Positions 15,583-22,809 of a stretch of 23,196 nt of DNA are shown here, in pieces; the first letter of the stretch is position 1, and the number at the start of each line of letters is the position of its first letter. Position numbers and translations under genes: made by a program. The notes beneath the pieces were generated by a model. That model ran no database searches. It was not told the DNA's origin and saw only the letters and a program-made list of their open reading frames with translations. Location: the IMG/VR virus record IMGVR_UViG_3300024520_000511, positions 1 to 23,196 of that record. One strand, written 5' to 3'. This stretch comes from a virus.

Positions 15583-16758
15583 GCCTCTTGGGATAAAGGC
15601 ATCACCAGCTTTGGTCATGCGTTTTTCCATCATCTGACCCTGTTCCATCATGTCTATGGTGGGTTGAATGCTGTGAACGGGCACCCTTTCCTGCAAGAAG
15701 TTAATAAGGCGATGCTTAAGCACCGGCTTGCCTTCTTTCGCGTGAGTTGTGAATAGATAATACCAAGCATCCTCCATAACTTTCCCTGCGCCGCCTTGCG
15801 ACATGGCTTTGAAAATATCGGGCATGTATAGCTCGACTTCCGTCATCCAGTTAAGCGCGCGCTCAAAATCTTCCATAGTTATTACGAGTTCGTTTGAGCG
15901 ACTGACGCTGGCTACCATGCAGAGTTTAAGCAGATGGACTGTTCGCCGGATGTTGTAGGATATAAGTTTTGGATGATCGGGTTTAGGTTCTCCATCTGTC
16001 ATGTGGAAATGATCCATCGCCACAGCGGAGGCTTTCTCGAATTTAATCTCCCCGAACAGGGAAGCGATCTCTGCTAGGTGTTCTTCTAGCAAATTATATT
16101 CATCCTCATTTATGTCGGATTCCGCAAACAGGCTGCGGAGCTGCCGCTCACCTGAGTATACTAGCATGGTGCGGCTAAGAAAGCCCTGATCCCAAGCGCC
16201 CTCCGGGAGTACGTGCATCAAGTAGCTAGGAGTACAGGCAGCCAAGAAGTTAAGCTGAGGGTTGGCTATGTCAATCTCCAGCTTCGCGGTTCTCCTTCTT
16301 TCTGAATAGTGCTTGCAGTCCCAAAGATCAGTAAGCGTATTCATGAATTCATTTTCATACGCGGGAAGTAGCACGCCGAGTTCGTTGATGCATAGTAAGA
16401 GAGAGTTGAAAGTGGTTACTGGATTTTTGTGGTTCTCCGGCGTCACTATTCGGCGGGTTGCTTCCGCCAGTTCATCAATCAACGATGCCTTGGTCACGCT
16501 AGTACGCGCGATGTGGTGATCGTCCAGGCTTTCCCAGAGTTTGCGGATGCGCCACGTTACTTCGGTTTTGCCTACCCCCGGAGGGGCCACCAGCACCACA
16601 TACATATTGGAGTATAGTCGGGACTTCAGGGTTCGTACATAGGTCTTGCGCTCCATAGCGCCCGCAATAGTTGAGATTGCGCCCCAGAGCCTGAAGATCC
16701 GGGGCGATGATGTTTCTGCTGTGTGGTTAAGGAAACTTTCAACCCAATCTGGTCTCAT
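15565..16758 (-). CDS. DUF3987-like replication ATPase (helicase-like)
   Basis: 397 residues. Walker A is APPGVGKT (58-65), preceded by LYSNMYVVLV, and a Walker B-like strand LLLCINELG (about 120-128) carries an Asn-Glu pair. The opening SPRIFRLWGAISTIAGAMERK is characteristic of the phage DUF3987-type ATPases that often sit with primase or polymerase genes and are thought to act as replicative helicases. No primase domain is present. AGGGAT lies a few bases before the ATG, which overlaps the polymerase stop by four bases. The last 60 residues resemble a winged-helix end (HRLINFLQERVPVHSI). The exact activity is not shown by sequence alone. Confidence 0.82.
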   Translation of the reverse strand: MRPDWVESFLNHTAETSSPRIFRLWGAISTIAGAMERKTYVRTLKSRLYSNMYVVLVAPPGVGKTEVTWRIRKLWESLDDHHIARTSVTKASLIDELAEATRRIVTPENHKNPVTTFNSLLLCINELGVLLPAYENEFMNTLTDLWDCKHYSERRRTAKLEIDIANPQLNFLAACTPSYLMHVLPEGAWDQGFLSRTMLVYSGERQLRSLFAESDINEDEYNLLEEHLAEIASLFGEIKFEKASAVAMDHFHMTDGEPKPDHPKLISYNIRRTVHLLKLCMVASVSRSNELVITMEDFERALNWMTEVELYMPDIFKAMSQGGAGKVMEDAWYYLFTTHAKEGKPVLKHRLINFLQERVPVHSIQPTIDMMEQGQMMEKRMTKAGDAFIPRGKKAGA

Positions 16759-18329
16759 AGAATATCCCTAAAACTCTTGCGCTTGCGCGGGCGAAACATA
16801 GGAGGAATGCGCTCTTCTTTTCCCTTCCAGCCTTTAAGGCCGTAGGGATTTTCAGGGCTGGCATAGCCCCAATTCCAGCCGCCAGCGGCGTCTAGGGGCA
16901 CAGAAAATATACGACCCTGTGCTAATTCGATCTTCACTTGCATCGTCTCTAGAATGCGCGGCACCAAAGCAGTAGCTTCGCTCATAGGGACTTGAAAGAG
17001 AATAGAATCATGCACCTGATTTAGGAGTTGAACCTGTGGATAGGCTTTCCAGACTTGATGTAGGCCGCGGTCAATGGCCTCTCCCGTACAAGATTGCGGC
17101 TCATAGGCGATGGCTTTGCGGTGGGTTGCTGCGTCCCCGCCCCTCCCAAAGAATATACGCCGCCTACCAAATAGTGTTGTGATTTGCCCTGTTTCCCGCA
17201 CTTGCTCGATTCGGGTTTTGTGCCACAACGGGATAGCCGGGAAGGCCCGGAAATACCTGTTTTGGAAGTTCTCGATGATAGGTGTAGGAGTGTGCGTGTG
17301 CTTTGCCATTGTTCGTGGCGTGCCGAGGTAGTTGGTGCCGTGTCCAAGCTTTTTCGCCAGCTGCCGATATGAGTCCTGTCCATGCGCCGTAAGGTCATCG
17401 CAGAACTTCTTCCAGGTTGTTTCATCCTCAGGCCAATCAAGTTCAGGCCAGGCCATGCGACAGACTGTCGTGTGCAGGTCGCCGGAATCACAGGCATCAA
17501 TGAAACGACCCGCGAATTCTGGTCCCTTTTCCTCGACAAACAGGTTCCACATTATAGCGCCGACAAATCTAGCATCTGACTGCTCCAGATCGACGTTGAG
17601 AAGGTAGTAGCCTTTGTCGGCCTCGAAAGGATAGCGCAGCTTGCGGTTGACGTTCTGCAAGTTGGTGCCAGTGCCGAAGTCGCTCATGGACGAAGAAAGG
17701 CGACCTGTGTTGGTGCCTGTTATGTTGTAGTTGCAGCGAATCCGACTATCCGCGTCAATCTCCGTTTTCAGAAAGCTAAGCTGCTTGCGCCAGTCCTTGA
17801 GGATCAGAATGAAGTTGGCGATTGGTCGTGCATAGACGTAATTGGCCGCGAAGGTTTCCAACGCGGCTGCATCAACTGTAGGCTGAAATTGACCTGTCTG
17901 GGGGTTGCGCTTGCGTATTTCCTTGATTTGCATCATGTTGTAGAAGAAGTTTTTCAGCTGATGTGGGCTGTTCCAGTTGAAGTAGTATTTGGGGTTATCT
18001 TCCTGCTGACACGCCACCTTCATAATACGCTGAAATTTTGCGTCGAGTTCATCAAGGTCTTTTGTGATTTCGGCTATGGATTTTCGGCGCACGTTTTCAT
18101 TGATGTAAGTGCCGCGTAGCGACATTTCCATAATTGGCGCAAGTTTGTCCAGCGCGTAATTGTAGGTTTCGCGCACGTTATCCGGCTCGTCGTCCATTAC
18201 CGCATTCAGGCGGTTGAACACTTCCGAGGTAACGCAGCAGTCAAGGCCGTTATAAATCCAGCTTGTTTCATCCGCGTTCAGTTGCTGAAGGGATTGCTCG
18301 TCAAACTGTGATGTGTCATATACGATCAT
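16755..18329 (-). CDS. Family A DNA polymerase (with only Exo III of its proofreading domain)
   Basis: 524 residues. Polymerase motifs are clear: TGRLSS (about 208-213), motif A VDLEQSDAR with Asp247, motif B RQLAKKLGHGTNYLG with Arg322, Lys326 and Tyr334, and motif C QVHDSIL with His440-Asp441. The N terminus has YNGLDCCVT (Tyr26, Asp30), which matches Exo III (Y-x3-D) of Pol I proofreading domains, but Exo I and Exo II are absent. They occur in the protein encoded at 18834-19841, two genes upstream. Compared with E. coli Pol I, position 762 is His330 and the Glu of HDE is Ser442. GGAG lies eight bases before the ATG, which overlaps the previous stop by four bases. Confidence 0.93.
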   Translation of the reverse strand: MIVYDTSQFDEQSLQQLNADETSWIYNGLDCCVTSEVFNRLNAVMDDEPDNVRETYNYALDKLAPIMEMSLRGTYINENVRRKSIAEITKDLDELDAKFQRIMKVACQQEDNPKYYFNWNSPHQLKNFFYNMMQIKEIRKRNPQTGQFQPTVDAAALETFAANYVYARPIANFILILKDWRKQLSFLKTEIDADSRIRCNYNITGTNTGRLSSSMSDFGTGTNLQNVNRKLRYPFEADKGYYLLNVDLEQSDARFVGAIMWNLFVEEKGPEFAGRFIDACDSGDLHTTVCRMAWPELDWPEDETTWKKFCDDLTAHGQDSYRQLAKKLGHGTNYLGTPRTMAKHTHTPTPIIENFQNRYFRAFPAIPLWHKTRIEQVRETGQITTLFGRRRIFFGRGGDAATHRKAIAYEPQSCTGEAIDRGLHQVWKAYPQVQLLNQVHDSILFQVPMSEATALVPRILETMQVKIELAQGRIFSVPLDAAGGWNWGYASPENPYGLKGWKGKEERIPPMFRPRKRKSFRDIL

Positions 18330-18655
18330 TTCAGCGGCTCCACATAAGATACCGGAATGCTGTTTTCTAGGGCTTTGCCTATTTCGTAGCTGATGCCGCG
18401 CGACTCTTTCCAGCCTTCCAGTGTAAGAATGTGGATGTTAGAGGCGAGTAGTAGCATCTGGTCGTTAAAATCTGTCCAGGCTTCGAACGGGATCAGATTC
18501 GAGTCTAGGGTGGAAAAGGAGTGGCCGTAGACAATAGGAGAAAAGATTAGATTTCCCATTTGCATCTGGAGATGAGTATAGCGCAACGCGGCCTGAAATC
18601 GCGAGTTGCGGATTTGCGGCTGGTAATGCGTGTAGGGGCTGGCGAGATAGATCAT
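18326..18655 (-). CDS. DUF1937 family protein
   Basis: 109 residues. It starts MIYLASPYTHYQP, has IRNSRFQAALRYTH, GNLIFSPIVYGHS, the helix WTDFNDQMLLLASN, LTLEGWKESRGISYEIGKA and a final PVSYV strand. This is the DUF1937 pattern, related to nucleoside 2-deoxyribosyltransferases; the usual FSPI and S-x-G-x-x-x-E elements are visible. A role in nucleotide metabolism or base exchange is possible but untested in this family. AAGGAT lies about eight bases before the ATG. It overlaps both neighbours by four bases and sits between the two halves of the polymerase proofreading domain. Confidence 0.8.
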   Translation of the reverse strand: MIYLASPYTHYQPQIRNSRFQAALRYTHLQMQMGNLIFSPIVYGHSFSTLDSNLIPFEAWTDFNDQMLLLASNIHILTLEGWKESRGISYEIGKALENSIPVSYVEPLK

Positions 18656-18834
18656 TTTTCGTTATCCTTATTCGCGCGGATGTAAGCCCGCGCCTGCGCA
18701 ACGCTGCTGCAAATCTTAACAGGGGTGTGGTCGGGGTCGAGGACCGTGACATACTGGCGGGACTTAGCTTTGCCAATCCAGCCCCATCCGCTTTTCAGGA
18801 ACGTCTTTTTGGGTACATACTTGCTCAGGTTCAT
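18652..18834 (-). CDS. Small hypothetical protein between the polymerase parts
   Basis: 60 residues from the ATG whose first base is at 18834. A GTG three bases earlier is also in frame, but GGGAGGA at 18841-18847 is six bases from the ATG, a better distance. The ATG shares one base with the stop of the exonuclease gene. The product is basic, with a SGWGWIGKAKSRQYVTV strand segment and a C-terminal helix (SSVAQARAYIRANKD). I do not recognise it. The fold could be a small nucleic-acid-binding or adaptor module. Its place makes a link to the polymerase or exonuclease plausible, but that is speculation. Confidence 0.65.
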   Translation of the reverse strand: MNLSKYVPKKTFLKSGWGWIGKAKSRQYVTVLDPDHTPVKICSSVAQARAYIRANKDNEK

Positions 18835-19841
18835 CACACATCCTCCCGCTTCAGCGTATCATTTGTTTTGCGCATGAATTTCCATGACGGCTCATCAGTG
18901 TAAATGGAGCCTAGAAAGCCCAGACCTTTTTCCATTTCCGGCTGCAATGCGTGGTGCATTACCATAGTATCGCCGTGGAATTTGGGGCAGGGAATTCCCA
19001 CCGTGCGCCAGAAGTAGGTCATGTCGTAAACGAAGTTCTGCCCAACTAGCGGTTTTTCTTCGTTAATGCGGCGTACCCATTTCCAGGCCTGCTGTTCCAG
19101 CGCAGCGGTGCCCCAGTAATTACCGTCAGCCGCAAGCCGACTGTAAAAGGGAATTACCAACGCGCGCTTGCCGTCAGCGGTAGAGTAACCTACTTCTGTG
19201 ATGTGGCGTTGCTTGGTTTCAATGTCGCAGCCAAGAAACGGGCTGGGAACAATGTAGCGATGATAGAAATCTTCTATATCCGCGAGGTCTGGCGCTAAGT
19301 GGATGTAGCGGGCGGGGCGGCGCAATTCAGGAAATGCTGCTTCGCGCTTGGCTTTTGTAAAGTCTGCCAGCGCTACAACCCGCATCTCCCAATTACGGAT
19401 TATTGAGATCATAGGCCAAGTTGCTAGGACTTTAAACTCGCGGGCTTCGATGGGAAAGGAGGCCATAGGCGAGCCGCGGTATTTTTTGAGTCCGGTTTTC
19501 TTGCACAGCGCCCACAAAGCCAGGTTGCCTAATGCAATAATGACATTAGGGTTTATCGCCAATACTTCTTGGCCCAGCCGCTCTAATTCAGGGGCAAACT
19601 CACTTCTGATGTATTTGCCCTGAGCCAGTGCGCGGTAGCCAGAAATGGCCTGATCTTTAGGGCCGCAGAAATCCTCAACGCGGCCCCCTGGAGCAGGCCG
19701 GGAGATTACATAGGTAAAGTGGCAATCCTCTTCCGCGATTCCGGCTTGCGCAAGCAGTCCAAGCAAGAGGGCAGGCGCGTTGCGGCCTTCCTCACTTTCT
19801 GCGCGCGACATATATTCGCTGACTATCATGATTTTTGGCAT
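18834..19841 (-). CDS. UDG-like domain fused to the Exo I/Exo II part of a DnaQ-like 3'-5' exonuclease
   Basis: 335 residues. Residues 1 to about 165 resemble the uracil-DNA glycosylase superfamily (GRNAPALLLGLLAQAGI, NPNVIIALGNLALWAL, KYRGSPM), but the usual T-x-H-P motif reads TWPMISIIRNW without His, so glycosylase activity is doubtful. Residues 200-335 are a Pol I-type exonuclease: Exo I CDIET (Asp206, Glu208), Exo II GQNFVYD (Asn269, Asp273), then GDTMVMHHAL and YTDEPSWKFM. The protein stops at KREDV, before Exo III, which is found in the polymerase gene. GGGAG lies about eight bases before the ATG. UDG-like domains fused to phage polymerases are known, for example in SPO1-like phages. 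Confidence 0.82.
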   Translation of the reverse strand: MPKIMIVSEYMSRAESEEGRNAPALLLGLLAQAGIAEEDCHFTYVISRPAPGGRVEDFCGPKDQAISGYRALAQGKYIRSEFAPELERLGQEVLAINPNVIIALGNLALWALCKKTGLKKYRGSPMASFPIEAREFKVLATWPMISIIRNWEMRVVALADFTKAKREAAFPELRRPARYIHLAPDLADIEDFYHRYIVPSPFLGCDIETKQRHITEVGYSTADGKRALVIPFYSRLAADGNYWGTAALEQQAWKWVRRINEEKPLVGQNFVYDMTYFWRTVGIPCPKFHGDTMVMHHALQPEMEKGLGFLGSIYTDEPSWKFMRKTNDTLKREDV

Positions 19842-19866
19842 CTTGGGTTCTCCCGTCAGGGTAAGG

Positions 19867-19903
19867 TGGTATGGCTATAGGCGAATCGCCGGTATACGTA
19901 TCA
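19867..19903 (-). promoter_or_regulatory. Intergenic element, copy B (paired with 9430-9466)
   Basis: Minus-strand counterpart of copy A in the 63-base gap before the exonuclease gene. It has TACGTATA, then CGGCGA and CGCC (GGCG-ATT-CGCC hairpin) and CCATACCA at the same spacing, followed by the ribosome site and ATG. 29 of 37 positions agree with copy A, and the loop bases differ while the stem is kept. TACGTA itself is palindromic. It could be an operator, a phage-specific promoter or an RNA element. Confidence 0.45.
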
Positions 19904-19904
19904 A

Positions 19905-20582
19905 CTACGTTGAGTAGACCTCCGCCAAAGCTGTAAAAAATCCTCTAGGCGAAGCACTGCGTATTCTTTTAGTTTTCTCTGATTTACCTCCTAGCTTATT
20001 ATGCTGCGCAGAGTATCCCATATTCCGTGGAACGTGTTTCCGCTTAGGTACTCTAAAATTGGGTGAGTGCCAGATTCCTGTATTTTTAGGATAAGCGTCT
20101 CTGGGTTTTATATATTGCGGATAGTCAGGGTGTACGTCATCTTCTGGAAGATAGCCACCGAATTGAAATGGGTGAAAGTAAAAATTAGGAGGCCTCCACA
20201 TAGTAGCCAGAACCGATACTGGATTTTCCAGCCCCCAATCCGCATTACAGGCATTACCAATTCTTTCCACGCTACGCGCCAAATTTACCGCCTCTTCCTG
20301 AAAAAGAGGATTGCGTTTCTTCTTGGCAGCAAAGTGCCTAGCTCCAGATACCGCCAAATCTGTGCAAGGCGGAAAGCCAAATATTAAAGCGGCTCCTTTT
20401 CCTAGCTCGATTATATCTTGCTCCTTTTCCAGTATATCCCAAGAAAGCGTAACGTCGGCATTTTCATTTGTGGCGGCTGTCCCTACATTTTTAATGTCAA
20501 TTATGGTTGTATACCAGCCTCTCTCTTTGAAGCACTTAGCCGCATATCCAGTTGTCTCGAATAGAAAAATTACCCTTTTCAT
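19905..20582 (-). CDS. Dcm-like (C5-cytosine) DNA methyltransferase, short
   Basis: 225 residues. The opening IFLFETTGYAAKCFKERGW resembles the SAM-binding motif I of C5-cytosine methyltransferases. GFPPCTDLAVSG has the Pro-Cys of motif IV (Cys73 as nucleophile), GLENP (117-121) corresponds to motif VI, and SPRGFFTALAEVY to the C-terminal motif. A separate target-recognition domain is missing, so it is much shorter than bacterial Dcm. Phages carry such proteins, annotated as Dcm-like, which may protect DNA from restriction. Three 60-base blocks inside the gene (from 20041, 20161, 20461) have 72 of 180 G+C, against 65 of 120 in two blocks of the upstream gene, suggesting a different origin. 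AGGAGA precedes the ATG by nine bases. Confidence 0.78.
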   Translation of the reverse strand: MKRVIFLFETTGYAAKCFKERGWYTTIIDIKNVGTAATNENADVTLSWDILEKEQDIIELGKGAALIFGFPPCTDLAVSGARHFAAKKKRNPLFQEEAVNLARSVERIGNACNADWGLENPVSVLATMWRPPNFYFHPFQFGGYLPEDDVHPDYPQYIKPRDAYPKNTGIWHSPNFRVPKRKHVPRNMGYSAQHNKLGGKSEKTKRIRSASPRGFFTALAEVYST

Positions 20583-21916
20583 AGGCCGAGATTCTCCTTT
20601 GCCAGTTTCGCGTACTTTGCGTTAATCTCCAGGCCCGTCGCCCAATTCGCGCCTAGTTCTTCTGCCACGAAAACGGCATTACCGGAGCCTGCGGTGGGGT
20701 CCAGGAGGGAGGTGCTGCCATCGACCAGCATCCGCAGGTAATGCCGGAGCATTTCCTTGGGCTTTTCGCTGGTATGGAATTCTTTCTTGACAGGGCATTC
20801 GACGTAGTTGGCAACAGCGCGAACGATTTTGCGGTCGCCGCGCGTAGCGAGAAGGGCAGTTTCATAGGAGCGGCGTGGTCCTCTATTTGCGTCAGGGATC
20901 ATTCCCGTATTGCCTTTGCACCAGATAATGGGGAAGGGATTCACCACCCAGCCGGCCGCTTTTAGTTGGAGCCGTGTTTCTTCATAAAAGTCCATGCTGA
21001 ACCAGAAGATCAGGTGAGCCGAGGGCGCACAGAAATTATCGAGACGTGAACAGAAGGTTTCAAGCAGTTCCCAATATACCTCCGGCTTATCTGCGTAGCC
21101 TCCCCGCTCAATGGCGCCAGATTGCCCTTTAAGGTTGTCTCCCACGTTGACTCCGTAGGGAAAGTCGCAATGGATGAGGTTGTAGGGGCGATCCAGGACA
21201 GTCTTGGACCAGGTTTGGAAAGACTTGTTGAAGATTTCAGCACGGCGTTCTTCGACATGGGCCTGAACCTCGGCGGGAGTGAGAGAAAACGCAGAAGATG
21301 ATAGAGCAGAACCTGCCCCAGCAGTTGCCTCTTGCCCGCCGCCCGAAACTGGCGCGAAAGAAGGCTTGAGTAAATCTCGGGTTGCACTGTTCTTTTCCCT
21401 CTCAATAGCACGCTCCGCGAAGCTAACCGCTCTCGACAAAATCGGAGCATCCCGGACCTCAGGCTTGCCTTCCTCCAGAAATCTATTGACGTTTTTGTAG
21501 CGCGCTACATTGCGAGAGCTTACGCCCAAGGCTTCGGCGGTCTTTTCGTTATTCCATTCCTCTTCCGTCTCGCGCTTGAGCTTATCAAACTTCGCCACGG
21601 CCCGCACTTCATCCTGCCAATGCAGGTCGCTACGCTTGATGTTTTCTTCGAGTTCGATCATGTGCAGTTCTTGCTCGCTCAGTTCCTCGGTGAACTGAAC
21701 GGCGATCTGGTCGAAACCAAGCTGTTTGTGGGCAGTTAGGCGGCGCTCACCTGCAACCAGAACGTATTCGGGCGTGACGACAATGGGATTGATCAGGCCC
21801 AAGCGCCGGATGGAATCCGCCAGTTCATCAATGTCCTTGAGTTCGGTGCGCTGCCGCTCATCCCGATTGATCTGGATGGAGCCCACAGGGACTAGAGTGA
21901 AGTTACCGCTGGTCAT
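20579..21916 (-). CDS. ParB-like domain fused to DNA methyltransferase
   Basis: 445 residues. Residues 8-110 form a ParB/Srx-like domain with VLVAGERRL (53-60) and ENIKRSDL (91-98), followed by a helix-turn-helix near 124-140 (TAEALGVSSRNVARY). After a Ser/Gly/Ala-rich linker (about 185-215) comes an amino-methyltransferase of the beta order: motif IV CDFPYG (250-255) before HTSEKP (381-386) and motif I LLDPTAGSGNAVFVA (404-418). The catalytic D-P-P-Y is D-F-P-Y here. ParB-methyltransferase fusions are known in phages; they probably methylate adenine N6 or cytosine N4. The gene overlaps the Dcm-like gene by four bases and the upstream gene by 14. Confidence 0.88.
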   Translation of the reverse strand: MTSGNFTLVPVGSIQINRDERQRTELKDIDELADSIRRLGLINPIVVTPEYVLVAGERRLTAHKQLGFDQIAVQFTEELSEQELHMIELEENIKRSDLHWQDEVRAVAKFDKLKRETEEEWNNEKTAEALGVSSRNVARYKNVNRFLEEGKPEVRDAPILSRAVSFAERAIEREKNSATRDLLKPSFAPVSGGGQEATAGAGSALSSSAFSLTPAEVQAHVEERRAEIFNKSFQTWSKTVLDRPYNLIHCDFPYGVNVGDNLKGQSGAIERGGYADKPEVYWELLETFCSRLDNFCAPSAHLIFWFSMDFYEETRLQLKAAGWVVNPFPIIWCKGNTGMIPDANRGPRRSYETALLATRGDRKIVRAVANYVECPVKKEFHTSEKPKEMLRHYLRMLVDGSTSLLDPTAGSGNAVFVAEELGANWATGLEINAKYAKLAKENLGL

Positions 21917-22220
21917 GTAAATTTGCCTTTTCCCCGATGAAAATATGCGCAGCAGCTAGGTAGACCATAGCGCCCAAAAGCTCAGCTTGGGCCGCACTAT
22001 ATTGACCGCGCGCAACCATGCCGGTGCTTTCCGCCGTTTTCTTAATCGCCTGCCCTAGGAGAAAGCCCTCGCCCACTGAGTTGGCAATAGTAAAAATTGG
22101 CTGATCGAGAAAAGACAAGTCATTTGCGTGACGTTCTTTGCCCTTGCCCTGCGTGGCCTGGTCGATGGCATCACGAAACACCTGTACAAGCGGGTCGTAG
22201 CCTGGGACTTTATCTAACAT
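21903..22220 (-). CDS. Hypothetical phage protein
   Basis: 105 residues. It has a KGKERHAND stretch followed by FLDQPIFTIANSVGEGFLLGQAIKKTAES and QAELLGAMVYLAAAHIF, a combination I associate with a widespread uncharacterised phage family. It is helical and soluble, with no signal or membrane segment that I would trust. GGAGAG lies four bases before the ATG. It ends 14 bases inside the ParB-methyltransferase gene, so the two are coupled. No function can be given. Confidence 0.75.
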   Translation of the reverse strand: MLDKVPGYDPLVQVFRDAIDQATQGKGKERHANDLSFLDQPIFTIANSVGEGFLLGQAIKKTAESTGMVARGQYSAAQAELLGAMVYLAAAHIFIGEKANLHDQR

Positions 22221-22238
22221 AGAACTCTCCTGAAATGG

Positions 22239-22264
22239 GAACGAGGGCCGTTAGGCCCCCGCTC
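22239..22264 (+). terminator. Intergenic hairpin with T-rich flank
   Basis: Read on the minus strand, 22254-22264 and 22239-22249 pair over 11 positions including G-T pairs, around a 4-base loop, but no T run follows. Read on the plus strand, the stem has two mismatches but is followed by TTGTTTTAATT. It may stop antisense transcription, or act as a processing or attenuation hairpin between two minus-strand genes. Confidence 0.4.
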
Positions 22265-22273
22265 TTGTTTTAA

Positions 22274-22732
22274 TTACTGAGGCGCGGTGCGGCCAAGTTC
22301 CGCATACACAATCTCAGGGTCTGTGGGATCAGGACGGTGCTTCAGCTCTCCGACAAATTGCGCGCCGACCGAGTTGGCCAGGTTTTCTGCAATCTCCCCT
22401 TCCGTCAGGCCCAGATGCTCGAAGAAACGCTTGAGGTTGAAAAGCGAACGCTCAAACGCCTGTTCATCTTCGTTGTCGAACAGGAAGCTGTTGCGGCTGG
22501 TGAAGCCGCTCACGTCGCCATAATCGGCCAGATCGTCCGGGTCAACGTCGTCCATAGGCGAAACGATCTTCACGGTGAATTCCACGCGGTCGAAAGTTTT
22601 GCCAGTGGATTTGGCTTCAAAGCTGCTGTTATCGGGGTGCTTGGAAACCTGCCAAACGTAGTGGCCGATTGGCGGATTTGGGGGGCGCTTTACATCTTCG
22701 AGGGAGCGGTCGAGTGCATCAGTAAATTTCAT
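22274..22732 (-). CDS. Hypothetical phage protein, possibly DUF669-like
   Basis: 152 residues. It opens KFTDALDRSLEDVKRPPNPP then GHYVWQVSKHPDNSSFEAKS, continues with a DRVEFTVKIVSP strand, an Asp-rich loop (MDDVDPDDLADYGDVSG) and helices (FERSLFNLKRFFEHLGLT), and ends with FVGELKHRPDP. The layout (short strands, then a loading-style helix pair, then a closing strand) recalls the phage DUF669 group and single-strand DNA-binding OB-fold proteins found beside replication genes, but I cannot confirm it. GGAG lies about eight bases before the ATG. The acidic character would suit an ssDNA-binding protein with partner contacts. Confidence 0.75.
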   Translation of the reverse strand: MKFTDALDRSLEDVKRPPNPPIGHYVWQVSKHPDNSSFEAKSTGKTFDRVEFTVKIVSPMDDVDPDDLADYGDVSGFTSRNSFLFDNEDEQAFERSLFNLKRFFEHLGLTEGEIAENLANSVGAQFVGELKHRPDPTDPEIVYAELGRTAPQ

Positions 22733-22762
22733 TGTTGTAGTCTCCAGTTGGTGTTAAGGGGC

Positions 22763-22809
22763 TAACGCAAGCGGCCTGCCCCCGGTCGGCCATCGAAAGG
22801 CTTGCGTTA
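22763..22809 (-). repeat. 10-base perfect inverted repeat between two early genes
   Basis: TAACGCAAGC at 22763-22772 is the exact complement of GCTTGCGTTA at 22800-22809, with 27 bases between. The spacer holds GGCC at 22773-22776 and again at 22788-22791, which can pair inside. The TAA stop of the 22807-23133 gene is in the first arm as read on the minus strand. No T run follows, so it is more probably an RNA-processing or attenuation structure than an intrinsic terminator. Confidence 0.6.

Noticed and set aside
18834-19841. Split intein as the cause of the polymerase break
   Set aside because: The protein ends in KREDV and the polymerase begins MIVYDTSQFD; no intein blocks or Cys/Ser/Asn splice residues are visible.
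20067-20625. Plus-strand frames of about 105 codons opposite the Dcm-like gene
   Set aside because: They overlap a recognisable methyltransferase on the other strand and have no family resemblance.
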